Positions 1 to 6,738 of a stretch of 21,909 nt of DNA are shown in pieces. The stretch spans positions 1 to 21,909 of the forward strand of contig JAUWBW010000003.1 in the NCBI GenBank assembly GCA_030609665.1. The letters run 5' to 3'. The notes beneath the pieces were generated by a model, which saw nothing but the letters and a program-made list of their open reading frames with translations, did no database searches and was not told the DNA's origin. Position 1 is the stretch's first letter, and every line of letters begins with the position of its first letter. Made by a program: the position numbers and the translations under genes. This stretch comes from Methanosarcinaceae archaeon. Its GTDB lineage: Archaea > Halobacteriota > Methanosarcinia > Methanosarcinales > Methanosarcinaceae.

Positions 1-624
1 GAGGATGTTGTCATCAACAAAAAACTGGGCAAACACGGCGCGAAACTGCTGGATGACGGTGACACAGTGATGACGCACTGCAATGCAGGCAAGATGGCAT
101 GTGTGGACTGGGGAACTGCACTTGGTGTGATACGCTCGGCTGTTGCTGCCGGCAAGGAGATCAATGTGATATCATGTGAGACACGGCCTCTCAACCAGGG
201 CGGCAGAATTACAACATGGGAACTCATGCAGGATAACATTCCCGTTAAACTTATCACGGATTCGATGTCAGGACATGTTATGCGTAAGGGAATGGTGGAT
301 AAGGTTATTGTCGGGGCTGACAGGATAACTGAGGATGTGGTGTTCAACAAGATCGGAACATATACACATTCTGTGATCGCAAAGGAACACGAGATTCCGT
401 TCTACGTGGCTGCGCCAGTATCTACTTTTGATTTTGAGGGCTGGGAAGACAGTGTTGAGATCGAATTGCGCGATCCCGATGAACTGCGGTTCTTTGGAAA
501 GGAGCAAATTGCGCCACTGGATGTTGAGGTGTACAATCCTGCTTTTGATGCGACACCAATGGAGAATATCAGTGCAATAATTACAGAGCGAGGGATATTT
601 GAGCCGCCTTTTTTGATCGAGTAA
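1..624 (+). CDS. mtnA: S-methyl-5-thioribose-1-phosphate isomerase, 5'-truncated by window edge
   Basis: This is the C-terminal part of an aldose-ketose isomerase of the MtnA / aIF2B-related family. It converts methylthioribose-1-phosphate to methylthioribulose-1-phosphate in methylthioadenosine salvage. The frame is open from base 1, so the gene starts upstream of the window and the GTG at 67 is not the start. Visible family motifs are THCNAG with the catalytic Cys (around base 76), the ETRPxxQGxRxTxWEL block (around 180), ITDSMSGH, GADRI with the catalytic Asp (around 320), and NKIGTY followed by AAPVSTFD. The end, ERGIFEPPF, is typical of the family. The related ribose-1,5-bisphosphate isomerase is the main alternative, but the ETRP...QG...WELMQ wording favours MtnA. 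The next gene is 163 bases downstream, with its own promoter-like region. Confidence 0.9.
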   Translation, partial: EDVVINKKLGKHGAKLLDDGDTVMTHCNAGKMACVDWGTALGVIRSAVAAGKEINVISCETRPLNQGGRITTWELMQDNIPVKLITDSMSGHVMRKGMVDKVIVGADRITEDVVFNKIGTYTHSVIAKEHEIPFYVAAPVSTFDFEGWEDSVEIELRDPDELRFFGKEQIAPLDVEVYNPAFDATPMENISAIITERGIFEPPFLIE

Positions 625-734
625 GTGAAAATGTGAGTGTTGCTAAAAAAATGGGCGCAAACCTTTAAACCTTGTAAAGCATGAATGGGATTAATTAACT
701 ATAAAGTTACTAATGCTTAGATTACAACAATTAT

Positions 735-743
735 TCATATTAT
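735..743 (+). promoter_or_regulatory. TATA-like box upstream of the Sec61-beta gene
   Basis: CATATTATG lies about 45 bases before the ATG at 788, inside an AT-rich spacer (625-787). It would place a transcription start near 765, giving a leader of roughly 20 bases that holds the GGAGGG ribosome binding site at 778-783. This is a consensus-style guess from spacing and composition only. Confidence 0.3.
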
Positions 744-787
744 GTTAAACTAAGCTCATAACATACATATCACACATGGAGGGAACA

Positions 788-958
788 ATGGCAAAAAAAT
801 CAAGTGGCGATGGACTTATGTCATCCGCAGGTCTTATGCGGTATTATGATGCCGACAAAAAGGCAATACACGTCCAACCAAAAACCGTAGTCACATTTGG
901 AATTATCGCAGGCATTGCAATTTTGTTTTTAAATGCAAGTTTTGGCCTTTGGCCATAA
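788..958 (+). CDS. secG: Preprotein translocase subunit Sec61-beta (SecG-like)
   Basis: This is the small non-essential subunit of the archaeal SecYE-beta protein-conducting channel, with a cytosolic N-terminus and one membrane span. The protein is 56 residues. A hydrophilic N-terminal half carries the family signature SAGLMRYYD, followed by IHVQPKTVV and one hydrophobic segment (about residues 37-53, FGIIAGIAILFLNASF). The length and layout match archaeal Sec61-beta. An in-frame ATG exists at 776, but the GGAGGG at 778-783 sits inside that longer version and at good spacing for the ATG at 788, so 788 is preferred. It appears to be transcribed alone from the AT-rich spacer upstream. Confidence 0.93.
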   Translation: MAKKSSGDGLMSSAGLMRYYDADKKAIHVQPKTVVTFGIIAGIAILFLNASFGLWP

Positions 959-974
959 TTATTTTGGTACGTAA

Positions 975-1274
975 AGTATCACCAATACAATAAACCAGAC
1001 CGGAAAAACAGCATTCTTTTTTGGACTGCTTCTCATACTGTCAGGAGTCTACGGAATCCTGCAACCCTCAGACAATTCCAATGGATGGACAATGTCAGAT
1101 GAGGGTCTGCCCTCATATTCTGAACGTGGGGATATCGTTTACTCGATGACAGATCTGGACAATACAGGTAACGGTGATATACTCAGGTCTGTTTCATTTG
1201 AAAGCCAAGATGCATTTGCCAAATTTCTCTCGTATCAGAATCTTGGAAGCAATAGTCTCAGATATCCTACATAG
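975..1274 (+). CDS. Hypothetical membrane-anchored protein lacking a normal start codon (possible pseudogene)
   Basis: Not recognised. Downstream of Sec61-beta a frame is open from 975 (after the TAA at 972) to the TAG at 1272-1274. It encodes a convincing single membrane span, FFFGLLLILSGVYGIL (about 1020-1067), followed by an acidic extracytoplasmic-looking stretch with GLPSYSERGDIVYSM. No in-frame ATG, GTG or TTG precedes the span; the first ATG is at 1092, after it. Either an unusual ATA/ATC start is used, or the gene begins at the TTG at 964 in another frame and has suffered an indel, or it is a decayed 5' end. Its last 40 bases overlap the 3' end of the signal peptidase gene on the other strand. 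A cytoplasmic 60-residue product from 1092 is also possible. Confidence 0.35.
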   Translation, partial: SITNTINQTGKTAFFFGLLLILSGVYGILQPSDNSNGWTMSDEGLPSYSERGDIVYSMTDLDNTGNGDILRSVSFESQDAFAKFLSYQNLGSNSLRYPT

Positions 1275-1795
1275 GGTATCTTGTACCGTGCAACTCCAAT
1301 GATCCATTCATCCTTAACAGGAATGTGGTAGCTGATATCCCCTTGCTGGTCAAAGTGTGAATTGGTGATATCATTATCGCCTTTGGTAATATATCCGCTG
1401 CCTGGTGCCGGCGGTCCACCAGTCCACATTGGCTCCCCCTTTTCCACATAGTACATAGCCCTGTGGATAATTGGTGTCGCATCTTCCTTACCGTATGGAC
1501 GATACAGTATCACATCTCCGCTTTTTTCAAATGATGAATAATCTCCATTATCAGGTTGGTTGGTAATCACCTGGGTTCTATCTATATTTTCAATAAAAAT
1601 TATATCTCCAACATTCATGTGTGGTTCCATACTTCCTGATTCTACAGCTACCATAGGGGTCCACATACCAAATGCAACCTGAGAAAAGGATGCAAATACC
1701 AGCACAGCTAATGCTACAGTAAGAATATCACGTGTAAGCGATATCCAAAATTTGTCGCTCTTTCTAAATGTATGGATTGCATCTTTTATGTTCAT
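1235..1795 (-). CDS. Signal peptidase I, archaeal (S26B) type
   Basis: Membrane-bound serine protease that cleaves signal peptides from proteins leaving through the Sec channel, whose beta subunit is encoded nearby. The protein has 186 residues. A hydrophobic span lies at about residues 23-43. The catalytic Ser is S55 in ESGSMEPHM, and the archaeal catalytic His that replaces the bacterial Lys is H111 in PIIHRA. The acidic box is D140/D142 in TKGDNDITN. Box GDVILYRP lies at 93-100. The protein ends soon after YLRLLLPRF, so a C-terminal membrane anchor is absent. The ATG at 1795 has GGGAGA at 1801-1806 as ribosome binding site; an out-of-frame ATG lies at 1800. TATTATAAAT near 1816-1825 is a plausible TATA box. 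The 3' end overlaps the startless ORF on the plus strand. Confidence 0.92.
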   Translation of the reverse strand: MNIKDAIHTFRKSDKFWISLTRDILTVALAVLVFASFSQVAFGMWTPMVAVESGSMEPHMNVGDIIFIENIDRTQVITNQPDNGDYSSFEKSGDVILYRPYGKEDATPIIHRAMYYVEKGEPMWTGGPPAPGSGYITKGDNDITNSHFDQQGDISYHIPVKDEWIIGVARYKIPYVGYLRLLLPRF

Positions 1796-2087
1796 CCCAT
1801 TCTCCCTGACAATTGTATTATAAATATATTGGAATTATATTCTATCACAATAATATTTCATTCATAACAATAGAACATCATAATATTAAGTCATATTACT
1901 ATGTAGTTGTAATTTAGTTATGTATATTTATTGTTAGTCGTTGTGGTTGGTTAATTGTAATGAAATTTATCACGATATTTGTCATAGCACAATTACAGTC
2001 GTTAGTATGTAACCGAACATTATTAAAACCATTGGTGAAATGTTAGTTGACATTCATTTAATATGAGGTACATACAAGGTATATACA
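1796..2087. promoter_or_regulatory. Divergent AT-rich intergenic region between signal peptidase and polB
   Basis: This spacer of 292 bases must hold promoters for both divergent genes. A TATA-like TATTATAAAT (1816-1825) lies at the right distance for the minus-strand signal peptidase gene. The plus side is AT-rich with several candidate boxes (for example around 2055-2065) and a weak AAGGT ribosome binding site just before the ATG at 2088. No RNA gene or repeat was seen. Confidence 0.4.
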
Positions 2088-3758
2088 ATGCAGAAAGTCG
2101 ATATTATAGCAATGTTTGCGGAAGAAGGCTATCAGGCGAGCCCTGATGCTGTGGAAGTGATATTTGCAAATGGTTCTCCGGTTGAACTTGTCGGATACAT
2201 ACTTGCAACCATCGATGAATCCGTATTCGTAGTTGAGGCTGAACATATAGATCTTGATGGATTTAAGGTCGGTCCGGAAAAACCAAATCAAAATCCAAAT
2301 CAAAATCAAAATCAAAACACAGAACCCGAATCCAATCCATTGGAAACAGTCACTCACACTCATGTAGATCCAGTCCCCCCATCTTCTTCGTCAACATCTT
2401 CATATTCATCGCCTGATGGTTGTAAATCTGGATTTCGGTCTGAGTGTGAGAGTAAATATACAGAAAATCCTGTTGACATCATATCTGACATAACGGACCA
2501 GTCAACATGTGTCGGTGAATACATGGAATTTGTCCAGTATTTCAGGAACCGGTACAGTAAACTGAGCGAAATGATACGCGGCAGGGTGAATGCAAGACCT
2601 ATAGAAAGTCTTGTCAAGAACCGCAGACGAGGCGGTGGAATGAGGCAGGAACGGGGCGAGGGTGGTTACAATGAGATATCCATCATAGGAATGGTATCCG
2701 AAATTAAGACCACTACCAATGGACACAAGATCATTGAACTTGAGGACTCGACAGGTTCGTTCTCGGTGCTTGTGCGTATGGCTGATAAGGATCTGTTCGA
2801 GCAGGCATCTCGCCTTGTGCTTGATGAGGTTGTGGGTGTCACGGGCGCACTTACCAATGACGGAAATTTGATGATCGTAAAAAAGATCATAATGCCTGAT
2901 CTTCCGGCTATGTCACTTAGAAGAAATACCACATCCGGAAAAGCGGTTTTTATATCGGATGTGCATATCGGAAGTTCTACATTCCTTGAGGATGCATGGC
3001 ATCGTTTTATCGATTTTTTGAACGGGGATGTGGATAATGAAGACATGCGCAAGATAGCCAGTGAAGTGAGGTATCTGGTGATTGCAGGTGATCTTGTCGA
3101 TGGTGTGGGTATATTCCCTGGTCAGGACAAGGAGCTTGAGATATATGATGTGTATGACCAGTACAAAAAAGCTGTTGAGTACTTCAGTCAGATACCGGAT
3201 CACATAAAGATAATAATAGGACCCGGTAATCATGACGCTGTACGTCAGGCAGAGCCGCAGCCCCAATTTCCAGACCACATAAGATCACATTTCAAGTACA
3301 ATGGTAATGGCAACGGTAATGGCAATGATTACGGTAACATTACTTTTGTGGGCAATCCCGCAATGGTCAACCTTGATGGCGTAAAGGTACTCATGTATCA
3401 TGGGCGTTCGATCGATGACCTTGTTGCAGAAATTCCCGGTGTGTCGTATCAGGACCCAACAACCGCAATGGTCGAGATGATGAAACGCAGGCATCTTTCT
3501 CCAATATATGGGAGCAGGGTTTCTATTGCACCCGAAAAGCACGACCATTTTGTGATAGACCGGATTCCTGATATCCTCCATTGTGGGCATGTCCACACTG
3601 TGGGAGTGAAGAACTACAAGAATGTGCTTTTAATAAATTCAGGCACATGGCAGGCGCAAACAGAGTTCCAAAAACGTGTGAATCTTATGCCAACACCTGC
3701 ACAGGTTCCTGTTGTCGACCTGTCAAACCTGAAGACAACGATGTTAAAGTTTGAATAA
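2088..3758 (+). CDS. polB: DNA polymerase D (PolII) small subunit DP1, with 3'-5' exonuclease phosphoesterase domain
   Basis: Small, proofreading subunit of the euryarchaeal replicative polymerase D; it partners with DP2, which is not in this window. The protein has 556 residues. An N-terminal helical domain (1-60) is followed by a low-complexity linker (61-190), an OB fold (about 196-270) and a calcineurin-type phosphoesterase domain. Metal-binding motifs are all present: DVH 291-293, GDLVD 334-338, GNHD 380-383, YHGR 437-440 and GHVH 500-503. Intact motifs suggest an active nuclease. Two oddities are an Asn-Gln repeat (67-77) in the linker and an Asn-Gly repeat (405-413) inside the nuclease domain between GNHD and YHGR. 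The stop is 52 bases before the chosen taw1 start, so the two may be cotranscribed. Confidence 0.95.
   Translation: MQKVDIIAMFAEEGYQASPDAVEVIFANGSPVELVGYILATIDESVFVVEAEHIDLDGFKVGPEKPNQNPNQNQNQNTEPESNPLETVTHTHVDPVPPSSSSTSSYSSPDGCKSGFRSECESKYTENPVDIISDITDQSTCVGEYMEFVQYFRNRYSKLSEMIRGRVNARPIESLVKNRRRGGGMRQERGEGGYNEISIIGMVSEIKTTTNGHKIIELEDSTGSFSVLVRMADKDLFEQASRLVLDEVVGVTGALTNDGNLMIVKKIIMPDLPAMSLRRNTTSGKAVFISDVHIGSSTFLEDAWHRFIDFLNGDVDNEDMRKIASEVRYLVIAGDLVDGVGIFPGQDKELEIYDVYDQYKKAVEYFSQIPDHIKIIIGPGNHDAVRQAEPQPQFPDHIRSHFKYNGNGNGNGNDYGNITFVGNPAMVNLDGVKVLMYHGRSIDDLVAEIPGVSYQDPTTAMVEMMKRRHLSPIYGSRVSIAPEKHDHFVIDRIPDILHCGHVHTVGVKNYKNVLLINSGTWQAQTEFQKRVNLMPTPAQVPVVDLSNLKTTMLKFE
2286..2318 (+). repeat. In-frame hexamer microsatellite (AATCAA) in polB
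   Basis: Near-perfect repeats of AATCAA, with one AATCCA, encode alternating Asn-Gln at DP1 residues 67-77, in the variable linker before the OB fold. Unit length is a multiple of three, so copy-number change would keep frame. Confidence 0.75.
3300..3326 (+). repeat. In-frame Asn-Gly repeat (12-base unit) in the DP1 nuclease domain
   Basis: Two near-identical 12-base units, built from GGTAAT and GGCAAC hexamers, encode alternating Asn-Gly at residues 405-413. They lie between the GNHD and YHGR metal motifs, presumably in a surface loop. Confidence 0.7.
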
Positions 3759-3810
3759 TGATTTGGTTGATGATTTGATTAATAATTCAAATATATGTTT
3801 AAGTGATAAT

Positions 3811-4788
3811 ATGAGAGTTACAATGTCTAAGCAAGATGAAATAATTGACATAAAGGGTAGAAAGGATACAATTGATATTCCTGATTTTAAGACCCTGTTA
3901 AAGAAGCAGGGTTACAGCCTTGCAGGCAACCATTCGGCAGTCAAGACGTGTCTGTGGCTTGGTCGTTCAATGAAGGATGAGGGTTCGTGTTACAAATCGC
4001 GGTTCTACGGCATCACGTCGCACCGTTGCATCCAGATGACACCGACACTCATGTGCAACCAGGGATGTCTACACTGCTGGCGCCCTACGGAAATTGATGT
4101 AACAGCGCCTACCGAGTGGGATTCTCCAGTGGAAATAGTTGGGTCATGTATCGCAGCACAGCGAAAATTGATATCAGGTTTTGGAGGGTCTGCACCAAGG
4201 GAGCGCTGGCTGGAAGGAAACGAGCCGAAACACGCGGCAATATCACTGTCAGGCGAGCCTACGATGTACCCATACCTGCCTGAACTTGTTGAGGAATTCC
4301 ACAAGCAGGGGATCAGTACTTTTGTTGTTACAAACGGCACAAATCCTGAGATGCTGAAAAAGATCAATCCAAGCCAGTTATACATGAGTCTGGACGCGCC
4401 GGATGAGAGTACCTACATAAAGGCGTGCTTGCCCAGATCCCCGAATTTGTGGAATAGGATAAACGAATCCCTGCATGTTCTCAAGGATAAGGAAACGCGG
4501 ATAGCCATCAGGATAACGGCTGTCAAGGGTTTGAACATGTTCGACCCGGCAGGATATGCGGAATTGATAAAAAAGGCGGAACCGGACTTTGTTGAGGTCA
4601 AGGCATACATGCATCTTGGTTTTTCAAGAGGGCGCCTGCCGCGTGAGGCTATGCCTTCACACGATGAAGTGATGGCTTTTGCAAAGGATATCGCGTATCA
4701 TCTTGGGTATAAGGTCGCGGACGATGTAGAGATTAGTAGGGTTGTGCTTTTGTCGAAGGATGGGAAAGTTTCCGATTTGGTGGTTTGA
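3811..4788 (+). CDS. taw1: tRNA 4-demethylwyosine synthase Taw1 (radical SAM)
   Basis: Radical SAM enzyme that condenses N1-methylguanosine-37 of tRNA-Phe with two carbons of pyruvate to form the tricyclic imG-14, the first committed wyosine step. With this start the protein has 325 residues. The radical SAM motif CNQGCLHC gives C82, C86 and C89. Three upstream cysteines at C47, C60 and C73, spaced 13 and 13, match the ligands described for the second 4Fe-4S cluster of archaeal Taw1. The SGEPTMYP (GEP) motif follows. The frame extends to a TTG at 3751 overlapping polB, but that region is low-complexity. ATG 3811 has GTGAT at 3802-3806, and ATG 3823 is also possible. TYW1 flavodoxin domain is absent, as usual in archaea. 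Confidence 0.93.
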   Translation: MRVTMSKQDEIIDIKGRKDTIDIPDFKTLLKKQGYSLAGNHSAVKTCLWLGRSMKDEGSCYKSRFYGITSHRCIQMTPTLMCNQGCLHCWRPTEIDVTAPTEWDSPVEIVGSCIAAQRKLISGFGGSAPRERWLEGNEPKHAAISLSGEPTMYPYLPELVEEFHKQGISTFVVTNGTNPEMLKKINPSQLYMSLDAPDESTYIKACLPRSPNLWNRINESLHVLKDKETRIAIRITAVKGLNMFDPAGYAELIKKAEPDFVEVKAYMHLGFSRGRLPREAMPSHDEVMAFAKDIAYHLGYKVADDVEISRVVLLSKDGKVSDLVV

Positions 4789-4804
4789 TGGCTTTGTTTG
4801 GGGA

Positions 4805-4839
4805 ATAATACTGATTGGTATGATACCAATTAGTATTAT
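4805..4839. repeat. 17-bp inverted repeat just after taw1
   Basis: The arms 4805-4821 and 4823-4839 are complementary over 17 positions with a single G-T pair (core ATTGGTAT / ATACCAAT) and almost no spacer. It starts 17 bases after the taw1 stop. It could be a transcription-end hairpin, a regulator site, or the relic of a mobile palindromic element. No U-tract follows, so a classical terminator is not obvious. Confidence 0.6.
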
Positions 4840-4976
4840 ACAACATTTGGCTCATCGCTGTTTTGTATTCGACATACAATTGTGTATCAAGATCATGGTA
4901 TTGCCCATCTTGCTTATGTTTCACAAATAAACACCATGGTACCAATAAGGCAACTATTATAGAGAATTATATAGTT

Positions 4977-5009
4977 CGAGTTAATGCGAACGGAGTGAGC
5001 ATTTTCTCG
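4977..5009 (+). repeat. Structured hairpin repeat, copy A
   Basis: CGAG/CTCG outer stem (4977-4980 with 5006-5009), TT/TT internal loop, middle stem AATGC/GCATT (4983-4987 with 4999-5003), tandem GA/GA (4988-4989, 4997-4998), inner stem AC/GT and apical loop GGA (4992-4994). The right arm AATTATATA of the usual AT-rich companion hairpin precedes it (4966-4974), but the left arm is eroded. The remaining spacer 4789-5081 holds only the inverted repeat above; no gene is supported there. Confidence 0.85.
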
Positions 5010-5081
5010 TCGAATGAATCGTCATTGATAACCGTTATGAATATGTCAGCATGTTTATATAAGATTAAATGATACAAAAAT

Positions 5082-5171
5082 ATGGGAGTAACATTAGATC
5101 AAGCAATCCAGAGACATAACCCTACATCATTTTCGTATGGGGGTACGTTTTTGTATGGGGGTACGAAATGA
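5082..5171 (+). CDS. Putative 29-residue ORF coupled to the next gene
   Basis: Not recognised. The ATG at 5082 opens a frame of 29 codons ending in YGGTFLYGGTK; the stop TGA (5169-5171) overlaps the ATG of the next ORF as ATGA, the usual sign of translational coupling. The duplicated YGGT peptide comes from an 18-base tandem duplication at 5134-5166. There is no strong ribosome binding site upstream (weak ATGAT near 5069). It could be a leader peptide, a small protein, or chance in a non-coding leader. Confidence 0.3.
   Translation: MGVTLDQAIQRHNPTSFSYGGTFLYGGTK
5134..5166 (+). repeat. Tandem duplicated site with GTATGGGGGTACG core, immediately before ORF 5168
   Basis: Two copies of GTATGGGGGTACG (5135-5147 and 5153-5165) lie 18 bases apart. 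Each has GTA/TAC flanks around a G run, so each is a small inverted repeat. The second G run ends about 7 bases before the ATG at 5168 and may be the ribosome binding site; the first may be an alternative pairing partner or a protein site. Confidence 0.6.
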
Positions 5172-5419
5172 CAAAACCGAAACAGGCTATAAAATTAAAT
5201 AATGATATGGGTGAACTTGCCAGTGTCCACAGGCAACAAATCGCCATTCAGATCGCTATTGGTAAACTCGAAAAGAAACTTGAGCAGAACGAGCATTACA
5301 TTGAAACGCTAATGGAAGCTAATCAAGATCCAAACGAATCAATGGTCAATGCATATGCTAAGATAAATAAAAATGAGATATACGCCAATATTTTTCATGA
5401 AAATTTGAAATTGTCATGA
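5168..5419 (+). CDS. Small coiled-coil protein, unknown function
   Basis: Not recognised. The protein has 83 residues and is mostly helical by composition. A heptad-like stretch runs from about residue 20 to 55 (RQQIAIQIAIGKLEKKLEQNE and on, ending before a short Asn-rich turn DPNES), suggesting a coiled coil and self-association. There is no signal peptide, membrane span or Cys/His cluster. The ATG at 5168 overlaps the stop of a 29-codon ORF (ATGA) and follows a G-rich run that may act as ribosome binding site. It sits alone in a repeat-rich, gene-poor stretch between taw1 and fumarase, a setting typical of accessory small genes. Coding status is probable but unproven. Confidence 0.55.
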   Translation: MTKPKQAIKLNNDMGELASVHRQQIAIQIAIGKLEKKLEQNEHYIETLMEANQDPNESMVNAYAKINKNEIYANIFHENLKLS

Positions 5420-5540
5420 AATACGGATCACGATTCGAATGATTGAAAATCGTAGTTGCCATTAGCAGGGTTACATCGAATCAGAACTCAATCACATATA
5501 TTGCAGGGTGATAACATGCACCCCATTCTGTTTGATCCAG

Positions 5541-5598
5541 TATATATTTTATAAATATATAGTTCGAGTCAATCCGAGCGGTAGCGAGGATTTTCTCG
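5541..5598 (+). repeat. Structured hairpin repeat, copy B, with AT-rich companion
   Basis: AT-rich hairpin TATATATTT/AAATATATA (5541-5549 with 5553-5561) is followed by the main hairpin 5565-5598: CGAG/CTCG, TC/TT loop, AATCC/GGATT (5571-5575 with 5588-5592), tandem GA/GA, inner stem GC/GC, apical loop GGTA (5580-5583). Stem bases differ from copies A, C and E but stay complementary. Confidence 0.85.
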
Positions 5599-5601
5599 TT
5601 G

Positions 5602-5662
5602 TATATAATTTATAGAATTATATAGTTCGAGTTAATTCGACCGAAGGGAGAATTTTCTCGAA
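5602..5662 (+). repeat. Structured hairpin repeat, copy C, in tandem with copy B
   Basis: AT-rich hairpin TATATAATT/AATTATATA (5602-5610 with 5616-5624, loop TATAG), then the main hairpin with TTCGAG/CTCGAA (5626-5631 with 5657-5662), TT/TT loop, AATTC/GAATT (5634-5638 with 5650-5654), tandem GA/GA, inner stem CC/GG, apical loop GAA (5643-5645). It starts 63 bases after copy B. Confidence 0.85.
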
Positions 5663-5811
5663 TCAATGCAGTCGAACATTTGCTCATCTCCAGATGTTTT
5701 GATGAATCGTTCACCACTGTCCAACAGATATTGAAATTTGTTACTTTTTTGCCATTGGACAACAAGATTCAAAATAGCAGAATCAACGAATCACCCAGCA
5801 ACTTATAAGTA

Positions 5812-5820
5812 TTTATAAAA
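5812..5820 (+). promoter_or_regulatory. TATA box, probable promoter of the fumarase operon
   Basis: TTTATAAAA is a close match to the archaeal TATA consensus. It would give a start near 5843 and a leader of about 50 bases before the TTG start at 5893, with GGAG at 5882-5885 as ribosome binding site. Confidence 0.5.
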
Positions 5821-5892
5821 CTGATTTATGATATCAATAATAACAATGACTACCCAAACATATCACAACCATCAATACTCAGGAGACTTTTC

Positions 5893-6738
5893 TTGACCTG
5901 TAAGATCACAAAAGATTCAGTGGTTAATGCCACCATCGATATCTTGAAAAGAGCGGAAACACAGCTCCCATCTGACGTGATAAACGCGCTCGAACAAGCG
6001 CAGATGCGTGAAGCAAGCCAGATAGCAAAAGCACAATTATCCGCTATCCTTCAAAACATCGAGATTGCAAAAGAGCATAGCATCCCGATGTGTCAGGATA
6101 CCGGCATCCTTGTATTCTTCGTAGAACTTGGACGGAACGTTCATCTTGATTTTAACCTTGAGGATGCCATCATTGAAGGAGTCCGTCGCGCGACCGAATC
6201 AATCCCACTGCGCCCGAATGCTGTTGAACCTCTCACTCGCAAAAACAGTGGGAACAACACAGGTATCGGTCTGCCGGATATCAAATACGAACTCGTTGAC
6301 GGAGACAAAATAACCATCACAGTCGCGCCAAAAGGCGCAGGGTCAGAGAACATGAGCGCAATAGCAATGCTCAACCCGACCGAAGTAGACAGCATCCGCA
6401 ACTTCATCCTCACAACTGTCCTGAACGCAGGCGGGATGCCATGTCCGCCTATTGTGGTCGGGGTCGGGATCGGAGGTTCGTTCGACAAGGCAGCACGCCT
6501 TGCTAAATCTGCACTTCTTCGAGATATAGATCCCGAAAACATGACTGAACTCGAACGTGACATCCTCAATGACATTAACTCACTCGGAATTGGTCCAATG
6601 GGACTTGGAGGCAATACCACCGCGCTTACAGTCCATATCAAGACCGCACACTGCCACACCGCATCACTTCCAGTTGCAGTGAACATACAATGCTGGGCAA
6701 ACCGTCATGCATCAGTCACCCTTGGAGGTGATGAATAA
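5893..6738 (+). CDS. Fumarate hydratase class I, alpha subunit
   Basis: Larger subunit of the two-subunit, oxygen-sensitive 4Fe-4S fumarase that interconverts fumarate and malate in the partial reductive citrate cycle of methanogens. The protein has 281 residues. The three cluster cysteines are visible: C67 in PMCQDTG, C184 in GGMPCPP and C267 in NIQCWAN. Other family blocks are RPNAVEPLTRKNSGNN, APKGAGSEN and GPMGLGGNTTAL. Translation appears to start at TTG 5893, because there is no in-frame ATG nearby and GGAG sits 7 bases before it. The beta subunit follows with no gap, and its GGAGGTGAT ribosome binding site (6724-6732) lies inside the last codons of this gene. Confidence 0.95.
   Translation: MTCKITKDSVVNATIDILKRAETQLPSDVINALEQAQMREASQIAKAQLSAILQNIEIAKEHSIPMCQDTGILVFFVELGRNVHLDFNLEDAIIEGVRRATESIPLRPNAVEPLTRKNSGNNTGIGLPDIKYELVDGDKITITVAPKGAGSENMSAIAMLNPTEVDSIRNFILTTVLNAGGMPCPPIVVGVGIGGSFDKAARLAKSALLRDIDPENMTELERDILNDINSLGIGPMGLGGNTTALTVHIKTAHCHTASLPVAVNIQCWANRHASVTLGGDE

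Larger units (their letters stand above)
5420..5892. other. Repeat-rich spacer upstream of the fumarase genes
   Basis: These 473 bases hold no credible gene. They contain the tandem hairpin copies B and C (5541-5662) and, near the 3' end, a TATA box that probably serves the fumarase operon. Between 5663 and 5800 nothing recognisable was seen. Confidence 0.6.

Noticed and set aside
3751..3810. TTG-initiated extension of taw1 overlapping polB
   Set aside because: The added residues are low-complexity Asn/Asp-rich and unlike Taw1, and better starts with upstream signals lie at 3811 and 3823.
4742..5072. Plus-strand open frames of 62 and 69 codons after taw1
   Set aside because: One overlaps the taw1 end in another frame and both run through the palindrome and hairpin repeat; no ribosome binding site or protein-like pattern.
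5541..5662. Tandem repeat units that look like a tiny CRISPR array
   Set aside because: The units are structured hairpins separated by a conserved linker and not by unique spacers, and no cas genes are present.
6141..6686. 181-codon minus-strand open frame
   Set aside because: It is antisense to fumarase alpha, whose cluster cysteines and motifs are intact.
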